Of a stretch of 64,000 bases of DNA, positions 36,927 to 45,914 are shown one piece after another. The stretch comes from Bacteroides ndongoniae (GTDB lineage: Bacteria > Bacteroidota > Bacteroidia > Bacteroidales > Bacteroidaceae): NCBI RefSeq assembly GCF_900108345.1, contig NZ_FNVV01000014.1, positions 496,001 to 560,000 on the forward strand. Reading direction: 5' to 3'. A program made the position numbers and the translations under genes. Positions within the stretch are counted from its first letter, which is position 1; the number at the start of each line of letters is the position of its first letter. The notes under the pieces are model-generated. The model was not told the DNA's origin, made no database searches, and was given only the letters and a program-made list of their open reading frames with translations.

Positions 36927-37124
36927 GGATAAAACAACAAAGGTAAGCGGAGTCAGAACCTTTGCCTCCGTTTGAAATAGATCTATCGAAAGTCGAGGAA
37001 TCTCCTAGCCGATGCTTAGGACGGATTCTCCGGCTTTCTGTTTTCTGCCTCGTACCAGCCTACAACCTCAGACAAGACCATACAGAACTGTAATTCCAAA
37101 TAACGTTTTAAACTGACTGATATT

Positions 37125-39044
37125 ATGAAACGAATCATCTTATTCATCGGATGTTTATGCTTTCTTTGCTCCATCACCGCACAAGATCGGTTGCTGGAGA
37201 ATAGCATTACTCCCCAACAACTTCAGGAAGTGTTACAGCCTACAGAAAAGTGGGTCACCTATCCTGCCTACACCGACCGTTCGGCATGGACCACCCGAAT
37301 ACCTGCTGAAATACGGGAAAATATCATAAAAGCCGGCGAAAAAGCACTGGCGTATGAGTGGAAGCCAGATTTGGCAACCGACTATCTGGCATACAAACGC
37401 CGTGGCGAGATACTGACAGGACGCAAGAATCAGACGACGCTCAATACACTAGTACTGGCAGAACTGGTGGAAGGAAAAGGGCGGTTCATGGATGCCATCA
37501 TCAATGGAACCTGGTTCCTGTGCGAAGTTTCCTGGGTACACTCTGCCCATGCTTATTTTCAAAAGGACCAGTCCGGACTTCCCGATCCGGACGAGCCGAC
37601 CGTCGAACTGGTTGTGGCGGATATTGGTGCACAGATGTCATGGATTTATTACTTCTTCCACGACGAACTGGATAAAGTCAGCCCACTGATTGCCAAACGA
37701 ATCAGGAATACTGTTTACCAGCGATTGATTGACCCTTATTTTGCGCGTACAGATTATTGGTGGATGGGATTTACCCCTCAGGAAGTAAACAACTGGAACA
37801 TTTGGATCAATTATAATGTGTTGCAGGCAGTCCTGCTGCTGGAGAAAGATACAGCCCAAAAGGCAACCTACGTTTATCAGCTGATGCGTTCTGTCGACCG
37901 CTATATCGATGTCCAGCATCCGGATGGCACTTGCGAAGAAGGACCTTCGTATTTCGGACATGCCGGTGCCAATCTGATTAAATTTCTCGACCTGCTAGAC
38001 CGGGCTACGGACGGGCACGTCAATATCTTCTCTAACGAAAAAATCAAGAACATAGGACGCTACATCCGCCGGGCCAACATCCACAACCAGTATTTTGTGA
38101 ATTTCTCGGATGCAGCCGCCAAGTGTTTCGTCAGTCCGGGTGCTGTCTATCTGTATGGTAAAAAGATAGGTGACCGCCAACTGATGGGCTTTGCTTCCGA
38201 CTTTGCCCGCCGCAACGGATGGAAAGACAAATTGCATACCGGCAGTTTGTTTGCCCGTCTGCTCGACGACGTACTGGATGCCCGGGAAATACTGGAAGGA
38301 GACAGTGCTTCCATTGAGGAAACCTCCTTCTATTTCGAAAACGGACAGCTTGCCGTAGCCCGTGATTCGCACCGTTCCGACGAAGGATTCTGCTTTGCAG
38401 CCCATGGCAGCAACAACGGTGTTTCTCACAATCACAACGATGTCGGCAGCTTCATGCTGTACTATAACGGAAAACCTGTTCTGATCGATGTAGGAGTAGG
38501 CGTATACACTAAAAAAACTTTCAGCAGCGAACGCTATACCATCTGGACCATGCAGTCCGGCTATCACAACCTTCCAACTATCAACGGCACAGACCAGCAT
38601 GCCGGGAAGAAATATCATGCCCGTAACGTCCGGTTTACGGATCGTGGCAAAACCGTTTCATTCAGTGCCGACATTGCAGCCGCTTATCCGGAAGAAACCG
38701 GAGTCGCCCAATGGATCCGTTCATATACCCTGAAGCGCGGACACCGGTTTACCATTGCCGACCAGTGGAAACTGAACAACCGGAACGGAGAACAGATTCT
38801 GAATTTTATGACGGTGTGTACACCGGAAATCAAAGATGGCTATCTGTTACTGAAAGACAAAGATTTTATACTGAAGATGAAGTATGACAGCGGCCTTCTG
38901 CAACCATCCATCGAAACCATTCCTCTGACGGACAAACAACTCCTCAACAACTGGAATGTAGAACAGTTATACCGCATCAGACTGACGACAATTACCCATC
39001 CGGCACTTCAGGGAAAAACACAAGTCTACCTTGAAAGAATGTAA
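37125..39044 (+). CDS. Heparinase II/III family polysaccharide lyase
   Basis: A 639-residue exported enzyme: signal peptide MKRIILFIGCLCFLCSITAQ, an alpha/alpha-toroid (about 45-370; includes WWMGFTPQEVNNWNIWINYN, then HPDGTCEEGPSYFGHAG) and a C-terminal beta-sandwich of the heparinase II/III type that starts at SNNGVSHNHNDVGSFMLYYNGKPVLID. The NNWN and EGPSY segments and the histidines HNHND are the likely catalytic and metal residues. Such lyases cleave uronic-acid polymers (glycosaminoglycans, alginate-like). No SusC/SusD pair is nearby, so the substrate is open. It faces the GH51 gene across a shared terminator. Confidence 0.85.
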   Translation: MKRIILFIGCLCFLCSITAQDRLLENSITPQQLQEVLQPTEKWVTYPAYTDRSAWTTRIPAEIRENIIKAGEKALAYEWKPDLATDYLAYKRRGEILTGRKNQTTLNTLVLAELVEGKGRFMDAIINGTWFLCEVSWVHSAHAYFQKDQSGLPDPDEPTVELVVADIGAQMSWIYYFFHDELDKVSPLIAKRIRNTVYQRLIDPYFARTDYWWMGFTPQEVNNWNIWINYNVLQAVLLLEKDTAQKATYVYQLMRSVDRYIDVQHPDGTCEEGPSYFGHAGANLIKFLDLLDRATDGHVNIFSNEKIKNIGRYIRRANIHNQYFVNFSDAAAKCFVSPGAVYLYGKKIGDRQLMGFASDFARRNGWKDKLHTGSLFARLLDDVLDAREILEGDSASIEETSFYFENGQLAVARDSHRSDEGFCFAAHGSNNGVSHNHNDVGSFMLYYNGKPVLIDVGVGVYTKKTFSSERYTIWTMQSGYHNLPTINGTDQHAGKKYHARNVRFTDRGKTVSFSADIAAAYPEETGVAQWIRSYTLKRGHRFTIADQWKLNNRNGEQILNFMTVCTPEIKDGYLLLKDKDFILKMKYDSGLLQPSIETIPLTDKQLLNNWNVEQLYRIRLTTITHPALQGKTQVYLERM

Positions 39045-39070
39045 GCCAACTATCATCTCCGATACAGATA

Positions 39071-39124
39071 AAAAAAGGGTGTGCAAAATAAAGAATTCAT
39101 TTCCTTAATTGCACACCCTCTTTA
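39071..39124. terminator. Bidirectional terminator between lyase and GH51
   Basis: GGGTGTGCAA (39077-39086) pairs with TTGCACACCC (39109-39118). The stem is preceded by AAAAAA and followed by TCTTTATT, so it can terminate transcripts from both convergent genes. Confidence 0.8.
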
Positions 39125-39153
39125 TTATTCTGTATAGCGCCTACAGCACATGT

Positions 39154-41685
39154 TTATTTTTTCTTCATCCGGAGTATTGTGAATGAATTAGGCTTGAACT
39201 CGTATACAAACGATGACGAGAAGCCGTTATACTCTGTCTCAACCGGCGAGATCTTCAACGGTTCTTCAAAGCTGTTTTCCTCTTCAAGCGAAGTACTGCT
39301 CAATGTGATGACACGTCCTTTCGAAGCTACCTCACCGCCTTTCAGATCGATGCGGGTTACGCAAGGAGTTTCCGAAGCATTGACTACCTTTACAATCACC
39401 TCACCGGCCTGTTCGTCGTATCCGGCTACGTGGAACTTGCGGTTCACCGGCTTGTTGACATGTGCCAGCATCAGTTTACCGTCTACATAGTAGTCGGCCC
39501 CCATTTCCTTCAGCACAATCTTCACCTGATACCACTTATCATTTTCCACCTTATCGTTCACCTTGTCCGACAGTACACTGCTACCATTGTTCTTCACAGT
39601 TTCGATAGCAGTCGAAGTATTGCCCCATCCGCCGGCGTTCAGCATATAGCCGTCTTTCAGATTCGGTTCTTTCATGCCGAAGTAAGCAAAGAATCCTTCA
39701 TCGCCCGACAGTTTGTTTACTTCAAACTCTATCACATCACCGGCTCCGGCCTTTGCCTTGTTCCAGAACAGGGCCGTGCGTGTTTCATTGCTGCTCTGTG
39801 CATATACACCCTGTTCAGCTTTCCATTCTCCGCTTACTACTGTCCATTGAGAAGCGTCGTTCATATCAGCTTCGGTCTTCACACCGGTACTGTCAGTCAC
39901 AGAAAGATTACGGAACTGTACCTGCGTGCTCCAGCTACCAAAACCTACATATCCTTTTTCACGGATCATCGGTTCGGTCACTTCCCACAACAGTTCCGAC
40001 TTGGTCGGCAGATTGTATGTAGGTTTGTTATCGGCAAACATCTTCTGTACATAGTACGACGAACGTCCCACTACCTGACTGTTGCTTATCCAGATCAGAT
40101 TGGTAGCCCAGCAGCGGTCGTTCTTGTTCTCGAACAACGGAGCATACGAAGCCATGGTCACCAGGTCGCTGTTCCGTTCCATGCCCGTGATAAAGGCAGC
40201 TTCGCTCAGTGCTGCCAGCATGTTACCGCCACCTACACCCTGGTTGCAGGCATATTCTCCCACATATACCTTGTATTTGCCACGCTCATGATTGTCGAAG
40301 ATATGCGTGTTGTTGAAGAAAAAGTCAGGAGCCACATACCAGTGCGGATCGATCATATCGGTCTTACGAGCCTGGCCCAGACCTCCCAGTCCGTGATTCG
40401 AAATCAGTGTCAGCTCCGGATATTTGGCCTTTATGGCATCGTAGAACATGTTGAAACGGCTGTCGTACAGGCTTCCCCAGTTCTCATTTCCTATTTCTAC
40501 ATAAGCCAGCGGATATGGTTCCGGATGCCCTTCCTTGGCACGCAGGGCTCCCCATTCGGTGTCCGTACCACCTATCGCATACTCAATGGCATCCAATGCA
40601 TCCTGCAGATAGCCCTCAGCCTCCTTGTCCGAGCAGGCTTCTCCCGAACGGTATTGACAGGCCAGTCCGACATTGCACACATACATGCCTTTGGCTCCTA
40701 CATCCTCACAGAAATCCAAGAATTCCTTGTAACCGAAACCATAGCTGTTATGATACCCCCATGTATCATACTCACCCGGACGTGCTGCCGGATCACCCAA
40801 CGTCTTTTTCCACTGCACGCGATTGTTCAGCGTGATGCCTTCTACGATGCAGCCGCCCGGCCAGCGTATAAAGGCAGGCTTCAGCCCTTCTATCACTTCT
40901 GCCACATCCTTACGCATGCCGTTCTCCCGACCTTTATAGGTGTCTTTCGGGAAAAGTGAGACATAGTCAAAGTAGTACACGCCATTCTCCGGCAGTTCGA
41001 TGGCCAACCAGCCGGCAGTAGTTGTGTCCATAGCCTGTATTTCGGCTTTGTATTCCTGCCATTTGTTGTCGTTCTTCAGTGTCAGTACAGCCTTACCCAG
41101 CTCTTTGTCGGCTGGTCCCAGCAGACGTACAGTCATCTCTTTCGCATCGCTGTTGCTGCGCATGAACATGCGCAACCGGTAAGTTGCGTCTTTCTGCAAA
41201 GCCAGTCCCCAGTATCCTTTGTTTATCAGGGCCACTCCGTTTCCTTTCTCCGAAACGTTCACCTTCATCGAATTGGGAGCAGCAGCAAAGTTCGGCTGCT
41301 CTGTCGTCAGCCCCATTTCGGCACGGGCGGCTTCGGCCACACTCAATTCCCATCCCGGATAAGGATCGCTTCCCCACCGGTACCGTCCGGACGTAGTCTG
41401 TCCGTTCGAATGATGGATCAGGATCGGTGCCACCAGTTCATTGTTTTCTACCTTGTAACCTTCTGGAATAACCCGTTCTTCAAAACTGCGGTTCATCAGC
41501 ATTTCGCCATAGAGTCCACCGTCTCCGGCATGGTTGATCTCTTCAAAAAAGATACCGTACATGGAAGCCGGCACATCCGCTCCCCGGGTGTTCATGTCTA
41601 CTTCAAGCACCATTTGCGGATCAGGCGACTGGCACGATGAAATGCCAAGGGCCAGAACTGCAGCATACAGAAATTGCTTTTTCAT
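39154..41685 (-). CDS. Alpha-L-arabinofuranosidase, GH51
   Basis: An 843-residue lipoprotein (lipobox LGISSC, C18) of family GH51. The acid/base E401 is in EIGNENWG and the nucleophile E477 in VYVGEYACN, and the early VDMNTRGADVPASMYGIFFEEINHAGDGGLYGE start is typical of the family. A carbohydrate-binding-like insert precedes the barrel (about 100-245), and a further beta-rich segment (about 590-730, WTVVSGEWKAEQGVY) interrupts the C-terminal sandwich. It removes arabinose from arabinan or arabinoxylan side chains, probably at the cell surface or in the periplasm. No arabinan transport genes are near. Confidence 0.92.
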   Translation of the reverse strand: MKKQFLYAAVLALGISSCQSPDPQMVLEVDMNTRGADVPASMYGIFFEEINHAGDGGLYGEMLMNRSFEERVIPEGYKVENNELVAPILIHHSNGQTTSGRYRWGSDPYPGWELSVAEAARAEMGLTTEQPNFAAAPNSMKVNVSEKGNGVALINKGYWGLALQKDATYRLRMFMRSNSDAKEMTVRLLGPADKELGKAVLTLKNDNKWQEYKAEIQAMDTTTAGWLAIELPENGVYYFDYVSLFPKDTYKGRENGMRKDVAEVIEGLKPAFIRWPGGCIVEGITLNNRVQWKKTLGDPAARPGEYDTWGYHNSYGFGYKEFLDFCEDVGAKGMYVCNVGLACQYRSGEACSDKEAEGYLQDALDAIEYAIGGTDTEWGALRAKEGHPEPYPLAYVEIGNENWGSLYDSRFNMFYDAIKAKYPELTLISNHGLGGLGQARKTDMIDPHWYVAPDFFFNNTHIFDNHERGKYKVYVGEYACNQGVGGGNMLAALSEAAFITGMERNSDLVTMASYAPLFENKNDRCWATNLIWISNSQVVGRSSYYVQKMFADNKPTYNLPTKSELLWEVTEPMIREKGYVGFGSWSTQVQFRNLSVTDSTGVKTEADMNDASQWTVVSGEWKAEQGVYAQSSNETRTALFWNKAKAGAGDVIEFEVNKLSGDEGFFAYFGMKEPNLKDGYMLNAGGWGNTSTAIETVKNNGSSVLSDKVNDKVENDKWYQVKIVLKEMGADYYVDGKLMLAHVNKPVNRKFHVAGYDEQAGEVIVKVVNASETPCVTRIDLKGGEVASKGRVITLSSTSLEEENSFEEPLKISPVETEYNGFSSSFVYEFKPNSFTILRMKKK

Positions 41686-41768
41686 GATAAATAATTTAAG
41701 TTGTTTGTGATAGATATAAATAATAGATGTGTGTTTTCAATATCTGTTCAGTAGATGTCGCCGCATGT

Positions 41769-41788
41769 CCGCAAATCGGCATTTGCGG
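41769..41788. terminator. Perfect hairpin between MORN gene and GH51 gene
   Basis: CCGCAAAT and ATTTGCGG form an 8-bp perfect stem around CGGC. A second stem, GGAGGCTC (41805-41812) with GAGCCTCC (41823-41830), spans the stop codon of the MORN gene. Both are placed to end the MORN transcript or to separate it from the GH51 gene. Confidence 0.5.
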
Positions 41789-41814
41789 CAACGTGTTTTT
41801 CATAGGAGGCTCCT

Positions 41815-42984
41815 TTATTTCTGAGCCTCCAGTCTTCCCATTGAGTAAGTACCTTTCCGGATTATCTTTCCGTCCTTGTCCGTTTCTACAAAGGGACCGT
41901 GCTTTTTTCCCTGTTTGAAGAAGCCTTCAAAGCGTACACCGTTCTTGTCTGTCTGTACTCCGCTTCCTTCCTCCAGTCCGTTCACGAAACCGCCTTTATA
42001 CACCGTTCCGTCGGTCTGAATCAGCGTTCCCTGTCCGTCGAATTTATTGTTTTTCCATTCGCCCTCGTACGAGTCACCCACGTTCCACTTGTATGTACCG
42101 CGTCCGTTTCGTTCGTTGTTTTTCCATTCCCCTTCGTACACGGCTCCGTTGGCCCAGGTAAATGTTCCCTGTCCGTCCTGCATACCGTTTTTAAAGTTAC
42201 CCACATACTTGTTACCGTTGGCATAATAGTAAATGCCCGATCCCGTACGTTCACCTTCTACATAGGTACCTTCGTATCTGTCACCGGTATGGAAGAAGTA
42301 AATACCTTTTCCGTCCTGCATGTCTTCCGACCAGTCACCTACGTATTTGTCTCCGTTGGTATATTCGAATGTTCCCGTTCCCTGACGGACATCGTTTTTC
42401 CACTGTCCTTCGTATTTGCTACCGTCGTTCCACACGAAAGTGCCTTCACCGTCTTTCTTGTCATTCTTCCACGAACCGGTGTATTTCGAGCCGTTCTTCC
42501 AGGTATATGTTCCCTGGCCTTCCCGTTTGTCGTTCACCCAGTCACCTTCGTACACATCGCCGGTATAGTAATACATCGTACCCTTTCCGTGCTGGTAATC
42601 CTGGTACCACATACCGTCGTAACGGTTATTGTTCATAAAATAGTAGATTCCCTTTCCGTGCTGCTGATCCTGATACCATTGTCCTTCATACTTTTCTCCG
42701 TCCGGAAATACATAGACACCATATCCTTCCCGTTTCCCTTTTACATATTCCCCTTCATAGACATCCCCGTTCTTGAACACGGTCTTTCCCTTTCCGTTCG
42801 GTTTACGGCCTTTCATTTCGCCCGTATATACCGATCCGTCCTTAAACGTATAAGTACCGATTCTGATTTCCGAGGAGAAGGTATTTTTTATCTTATCGAA
42901 GAAACTTTCTTTTTCCTGTGCCCATACCGTTCCTTGCGACAGACATAGCAGGAACAATGCTGTATATAAATATTTCATTGACAA
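41815..42984 (-). CDS. Exported MORN-repeat protein
   Basis: A 389-residue protein with a signal peptide (about 1-22, ending VWA) and then almost only MORN repeats of about 23 residues. I count about 14 units with the core Y-E-G-x-W/Y-x-x-x-x-x-x-G-x-G (YTGEMKGRKPNGKG, YEGEYVKGKREGYG, YEGQWYQDQQHGKG, and so on). MORN repeats form an extended beta hairpin array and mediate lipid or protein contact. Inference: an envelope scaffold; no enzymatic domain is seen. Confidence 0.85.
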   Translation of the reverse strand: MSMKYLYTALFLLCLSQGTVWAQEKESFFDKIKNTFSSEIRIGTYTFKDGSVYTGEMKGRKPNGKGKTVFKNGDVYEGEYVKGKREGYGVYVFPDGEKYEGQWYQDQQHGKGIYYFMNNNRYDGMWYQDYQHGKGTMYYYTGDVYEGDWVNDKREGQGTYTWKNGSKYTGSWKNDKKDGEGTFVWNDGSKYEGQWKNDVRQGTGTFEYTNGDKYVGDWSEDMQDGKGIYFFHTGDRYEGTYVEGERTGSGIYYYANGNKYVGNFKNGMQDGQGTFTWANGAVYEGEWKNNERNGRGTYKWNVGDSYEGEWKNNKFDGQGTLIQTDGTVYKGGFVNGLEEGSGVQTDKNGVRFEGFFKQGKKHGPFVETDKDGKIIRKGTYSMGRLEAQK

Positions 42985-43073
42985 ATTCTATATTAGTTTA
43001 TATTATGGCCGGCTCAGTATGCCGTGCGTCATTTGCCTGCTTACGCAACCTGCAGGCGCGCTTCTATCTCGGA

Positions 43074-43081
43074 CAAAGATA
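43074..43081 (-). promoter_or_regulatory. -7-like box upstream of the MORN gene
   Basis: On the minus strand it reads TATCTTTG, the same box as at lepA, recR and wzz, 90 bp before the MORN start, but no TTTG sits 19-21 bp upstream. It lies 38 bp beyond the end of the M16 gene. Confidence 0.35.
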
Positions 43082-43118
43082 CAATTTATCTTTCAAAGCA
43101 GGGCAGTGTCTTTCGGTT

Positions 43119-44408
43119 TTATGATTTTTTTTTGCCCACAACCACTTCTTTTAAATTCTCTTTGCACAAGTATTTCCGGGCCAGTTCGCGAATTTCTGCC
43201 GGTGTCACCTCCTTTGTCTCCTCCAGCATCCGGCTGTAATAATCGTTCTCCATACCTGCCACCCGGGCATATATCCATGCATCGGCCAGCGAGAATGCCG
43301 ATTCGTAACTGCGGCACATTTCTCCCAGCATATAGTTCTTCACCATCGTCAGCTCTTCTTCTGCCACCAGCTCGTTCTGCAGCCGGTCAATCTCGTGATA
43401 TACTTCCTGTATCAGAGGTTCTACCGTCTCATTGGCAGTTTCGGCACTGATCACCAGCATGCCACATCCCGGATACGGCACAGTGTATGCCGAAATGTTG
43501 TATGTATATCCCTTTTCCTCCCGGATATTCGACATCAGCCTGCTTCCGAAATATCCGCCCAACAGCGTCACCAGCACCCTGGTCTTCAAGAAGTCCGGAT
43601 GTTTGTGTTCCAACGTAAGCATTCCCATCCGCACGGCACTCTGCAAAGCGTCTGTCCGTTCCGTGAAAAAGCGTTTCCCCTCACAACTTTCCGGTGCAAA
43701 AACCTTTTTCTCCGGCACCACAAATCCTTCTCCGAAAGGTGCGCTGCCGAAAACCTGTTCTATTCTGTCCAGACACTCATCCGTCACTTTGCCCGACAAA
43801 TATATCGTACAGTTACGCGAATGATAATAGCGGTTATAGAAAGCACGCAGCACCTCCGGCGAAATATGGCGGTAATCTTCTTCCTCCACCACCTGTCCCA
43901 GCACGTCGCGTGTGCCCAGCACTGCTTTCATCAGCGAGCGGTGAGCCAGGTAGTCCACTTTCGACATATTCACCAGAAACTGCCGCAGGTTGTTTTCCAC
44001 CACAATACCCAGTTCTTTTTCCGGAAAAGCAGGTTCCTTGACAATTGCCTCCATCACCTCCAGAGTTTGCGGCAGGTATTTGTTCAGCGAATAAAGGGTT
44101 ACATAAGAATACTCCATACCATTCGACAGCTCCAGCCATGCTCCATAGTAATCCAGCTTTTCTGCTATTTCAGCCGTTGTCATCCGCTTCGTTCCTTCAC
44201 GCAGCATCCTGTTGGTAAACAGCGCCTGCAAAGGCTGTGTCTGTCGCCACAGTCCTCCTGCCACCATCACGTCAATGCGTATCACTTCGTTGTCACCGGC
44301 ATCCAGCACATTCAGTTCTACGCCGTTGGGCATTATTCTGCATACCGGTTCCTGAATGTTCAAGTGTTCCGGACGGCATATCGGAGGTTGTACGTTTCTG
44401 TTCAGCAT
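43119..44408 (-). CDS. M16 (insulinase-like) peptidase homologue, probably inactive
   Basis: A 429-residue two-lobed M16 protein. The fold is clear (GGLWRQTQPLQALFTNRMLREGTKRMTTAEIAEKLDYYGAW; the YHEIDRLQNELV C-terminal lobe), but the zinc motif HxxEH, expected in front of the ML(F/R)xGT segment near residues 63-67, is replaced by LFTNR, so the three key residues are missing. In pairs of M16 proteins one subunit is often inactive. No active partner is next to it. It overlaps kdsB by 7 bp and is probably expressed together with it. Confidence 0.8.
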   Translation of the reverse strand: MLNRNVQPPICRPEHLNIQEPVCRIMPNGVELNVLDAGDNEVIRIDVMVAGGLWRQTQPLQALFTNRMLREGTKRMTTAEIAEKLDYYGAWLELSNGMEYSYVTLYSLNKYLPQTLEVMEAIVKEPAFPEKELGIVVENNLRQFLVNMSKVDYLAHRSLMKAVLGTRDVLGQVVEEEDYRHISPEVLRAFYNRYYHSRNCTIYLSGKVTDECLDRIEQVFGSAPFGEGFVVPEKKVFAPESCEGKRFFTERTDALQSAVRMGMLTLEHKHPDFLKTRVLVTLLGGYFGSRLMSNIREEKGYTYNISAYTVPYPGCGMLVISAETANETVEPLIQEVYHEIDRLQNELVAEEELTMVKNYMLGEMCRSYESAFSLADAWIYARVAGMENDYYSRMLEETKEVTPAEIRELARKYLCKENLKEVVVGKKKS

Positions 44409-45154
44409 TGTTTCTTCAAGAACTCTTCCGCCCTTTCCAGATCCTGTGGCGTATCAATACCTATTGTTTCCACATTCGTAATACCCGCCTTGATGGTATA
44501 GCCGTTTTCCAGCCACCGGAGCTGTTCCAGCGACTCGGCCACTTCCAGCAGCGACTGCGGCAAAGCCGTAATCTCTTTCAGCACTTCTGCCCGGTAGGCA
44601 TACAGGCCGATATGTTTGTAGTAGACATGATTCTTCAGCCAGTCCTTCTTCTCCGCATTCCGCTGATAAGGTATAATCGAACGGCTGAAGTACAACGCAT
44701 TCATATTCTTTCCAAGTACCACTTTCGGCGAATTGACATTCTCCAGTGCCTCCCAGCCGTCTTCCACCGTAAAGGGCTTTACCAATGTAGCAATCTGTGT
44801 CTTCGGATCGTCAAAACAGGCTTTCACCGTTTCCAGTTGCGAAGGCTGGATGAACGGTTCGTCACCCTGAATGTTCACTACCACGTCAAAGTCTCCGCCT
44901 ATCTTGGTATAGGCTTCGAAGCAGCGGTCGGTGCCACTCTTATGGTTGACCGAAGTCATCACTACCTTGCCGCCAAAAGCCTTTACCGCAGCTTCAATCC
45001 GTTCGTCATCCGTAGCCACCCAGGCGTCATCCAATACACCTGCTACCTGTTCGTAAACACGCTGTATAACGGTTTTTCCACCCAGCATTGCCAATGGCTT
45101 GGCCGGAAAACGTGTCGACGCATAACGCGCCGGTATAATTCCTAAAAACTTCAT
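44402..45154 (-). CDS. kdsB: 3-deoxy-manno-octulosonate cytidylyltransferase
   Basis: A 250-residue enzyme that activates KDO to CMP-KDO for lipid A core synthesis. The nucleotide-binding start IIPARYASTRFPAKPLAMLGGK (about 5-26), the SGTDRCFEAY motif (about 78-87) and VVNIQGDEPFI (about 94-104) identify KdsB. The start at 45154 (MKFLGIIPARYAS) is preferred over a TTG two codons upstream. The 297-bp upstream gap contains repeats. Confidence 0.95.
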   Translation of the reverse strand: MKFLGIIPARYASTRFPAKPLAMLGGKTVIQRVYEQVAGVLDDAWVATDDERIEAAVKAFGGKVVMTSVNHKSGTDRCFEAYTKIGGDFDVVVNIQGDEPFIQPSQLETVKACFDDPKTQIATLVKPFTVEDGWEALENVNSPKVVLGKNMNALYFSRSIIPYQRNAEKKDWLKNHVYYKHIGLYAYRAEVLKEITALPQSLLEVAESLEQLRWLENGYTIKAGITNVETIGIDTPQDLERAEEFLKKQC

Positions 45155-45317
45155 AAACAAAATATATTTAAGTCTCGCAAATACTCTACTTGTCAGTAGA
45201 CAAGGCTTCAGTCAACAAGTCTACAAGGCCGGAACATCCTGCTTGATGAGATACCGCTTGGAACAGATCACTACAAACACCTTGTCAACTCGTCAACTAT
45301 GAAGTGGGAAGGAGTTT

Positions 45318-45363
45318 AATGAAGAATGAAAAATGAAGAATGAAGAATGAAGAATGAAGAATA
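45318..45363 (+). repeat. GAAGAAT tandem repeat
   Basis: About six 7-bp units (GAAGAAT with one GAAAAAT) in the gap between kdsB and the HPPK gene. The gap 45161-45450 also contains CTTGTC/CAACAAG inverted tracts and encodes no protein I can support. Confidence 0.75.
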
Positions 45364-45370
45364 ACACTAA

Positions 45371-45423
45371 CCATTAACCATTTACCATTAATCATTAACC
45401 ATTAATCATTAACCATTTATCAT
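45371..45423 (+). repeat. ATTAACCATT-unit tandem repeat
   Basis: An array of CCATTAA/TCATTAA-like 7-bp units (five or more) directly following the GAAGAAT array. Confidence 0.7.
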
Positions 45424-45450
45424 CATTCCCATTTTATTTCGTATCGTCGC

Positions 45451-45828
45451 TCAACGCTCCAGTTGCGACAGCCCTCTCCGCACATATTCCCTTTGCATAT
45501 CTTCCGGTTTGAAGACTGTCGTATCGCATGCCAGCAAGTCTATATCCAGCCGGATGATCTCCCGAGCCTTGTCTTCCGGTTTCCGTCCCGCCTCCCGCTC
45601 TATCGCCTTCAGCAAGGCATTCACCTCCTCTGCCGGACAGTCCGACCGGAAACGTGCCACCTGATTGGTAAACGGCACCGTCCGCTTGCAGCACAGCGGT
45701 TTCGTCTCCTCCTCTTCCGCAAAGCTGATGTCCGGAAACAGTTCTTTCAGCCGCCTGCGTGCCAAGGCCAGATTATCCCTTCGCTGCTCATTACTCCCTA
45801 TGCAAATCGTATAAACCAAGGCTGTCAC
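45451..45828 (-). CDS. folK: HPPK-like folate pyrophosphokinase, short
   Basis: A 125-residue protein; typical FolK is about 160. It has the YTICIGSNEQRRDNLALAR start of the HPPK fold and the signature IIRLDIDLLAC (about 92-102), where the two aspartates bind magnesium. The shortening is mostly after this motif. In folate synthesis HPPK adds pyrophosphate to the pterin. The start is a GTG. It lies 86 bp downstream of the PBP gene on the same strand. Activity is likely but not certain because of its size. Confidence 0.7.
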   Translation of the reverse strand: MTALVYTICIGSNEQRRDNLALARRRLKELFPDISFAEEEETKPLCCKRTVPFTNQVARFRSDCPAEEVNALLKAIEREAGRKPEDKAREIIRLDIDLLACDTTVFKPEDMQREYVRRGLSQLER

Positions 45829-45914
45829 GTATCATTTAAAAGCAACTGACATATTCCTTTTCATTCAGGCACGGACTACACGGAAAAACGCGAAAACTTC
45901 CGAAACCGGATTCA

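Noticed and set aside
39430..40959. A 509-codon open frame on the plus strand
   Set aside because: Antisense to the GH51 gene with its intact catalytic residues.
41899..42948. A 349-codon hydrophobic open frame on the plus strand
   Set aside because: A mirror of the MORN repeat codons; the apparent membrane helices come from the complement of GAA/GGA-rich repeats.
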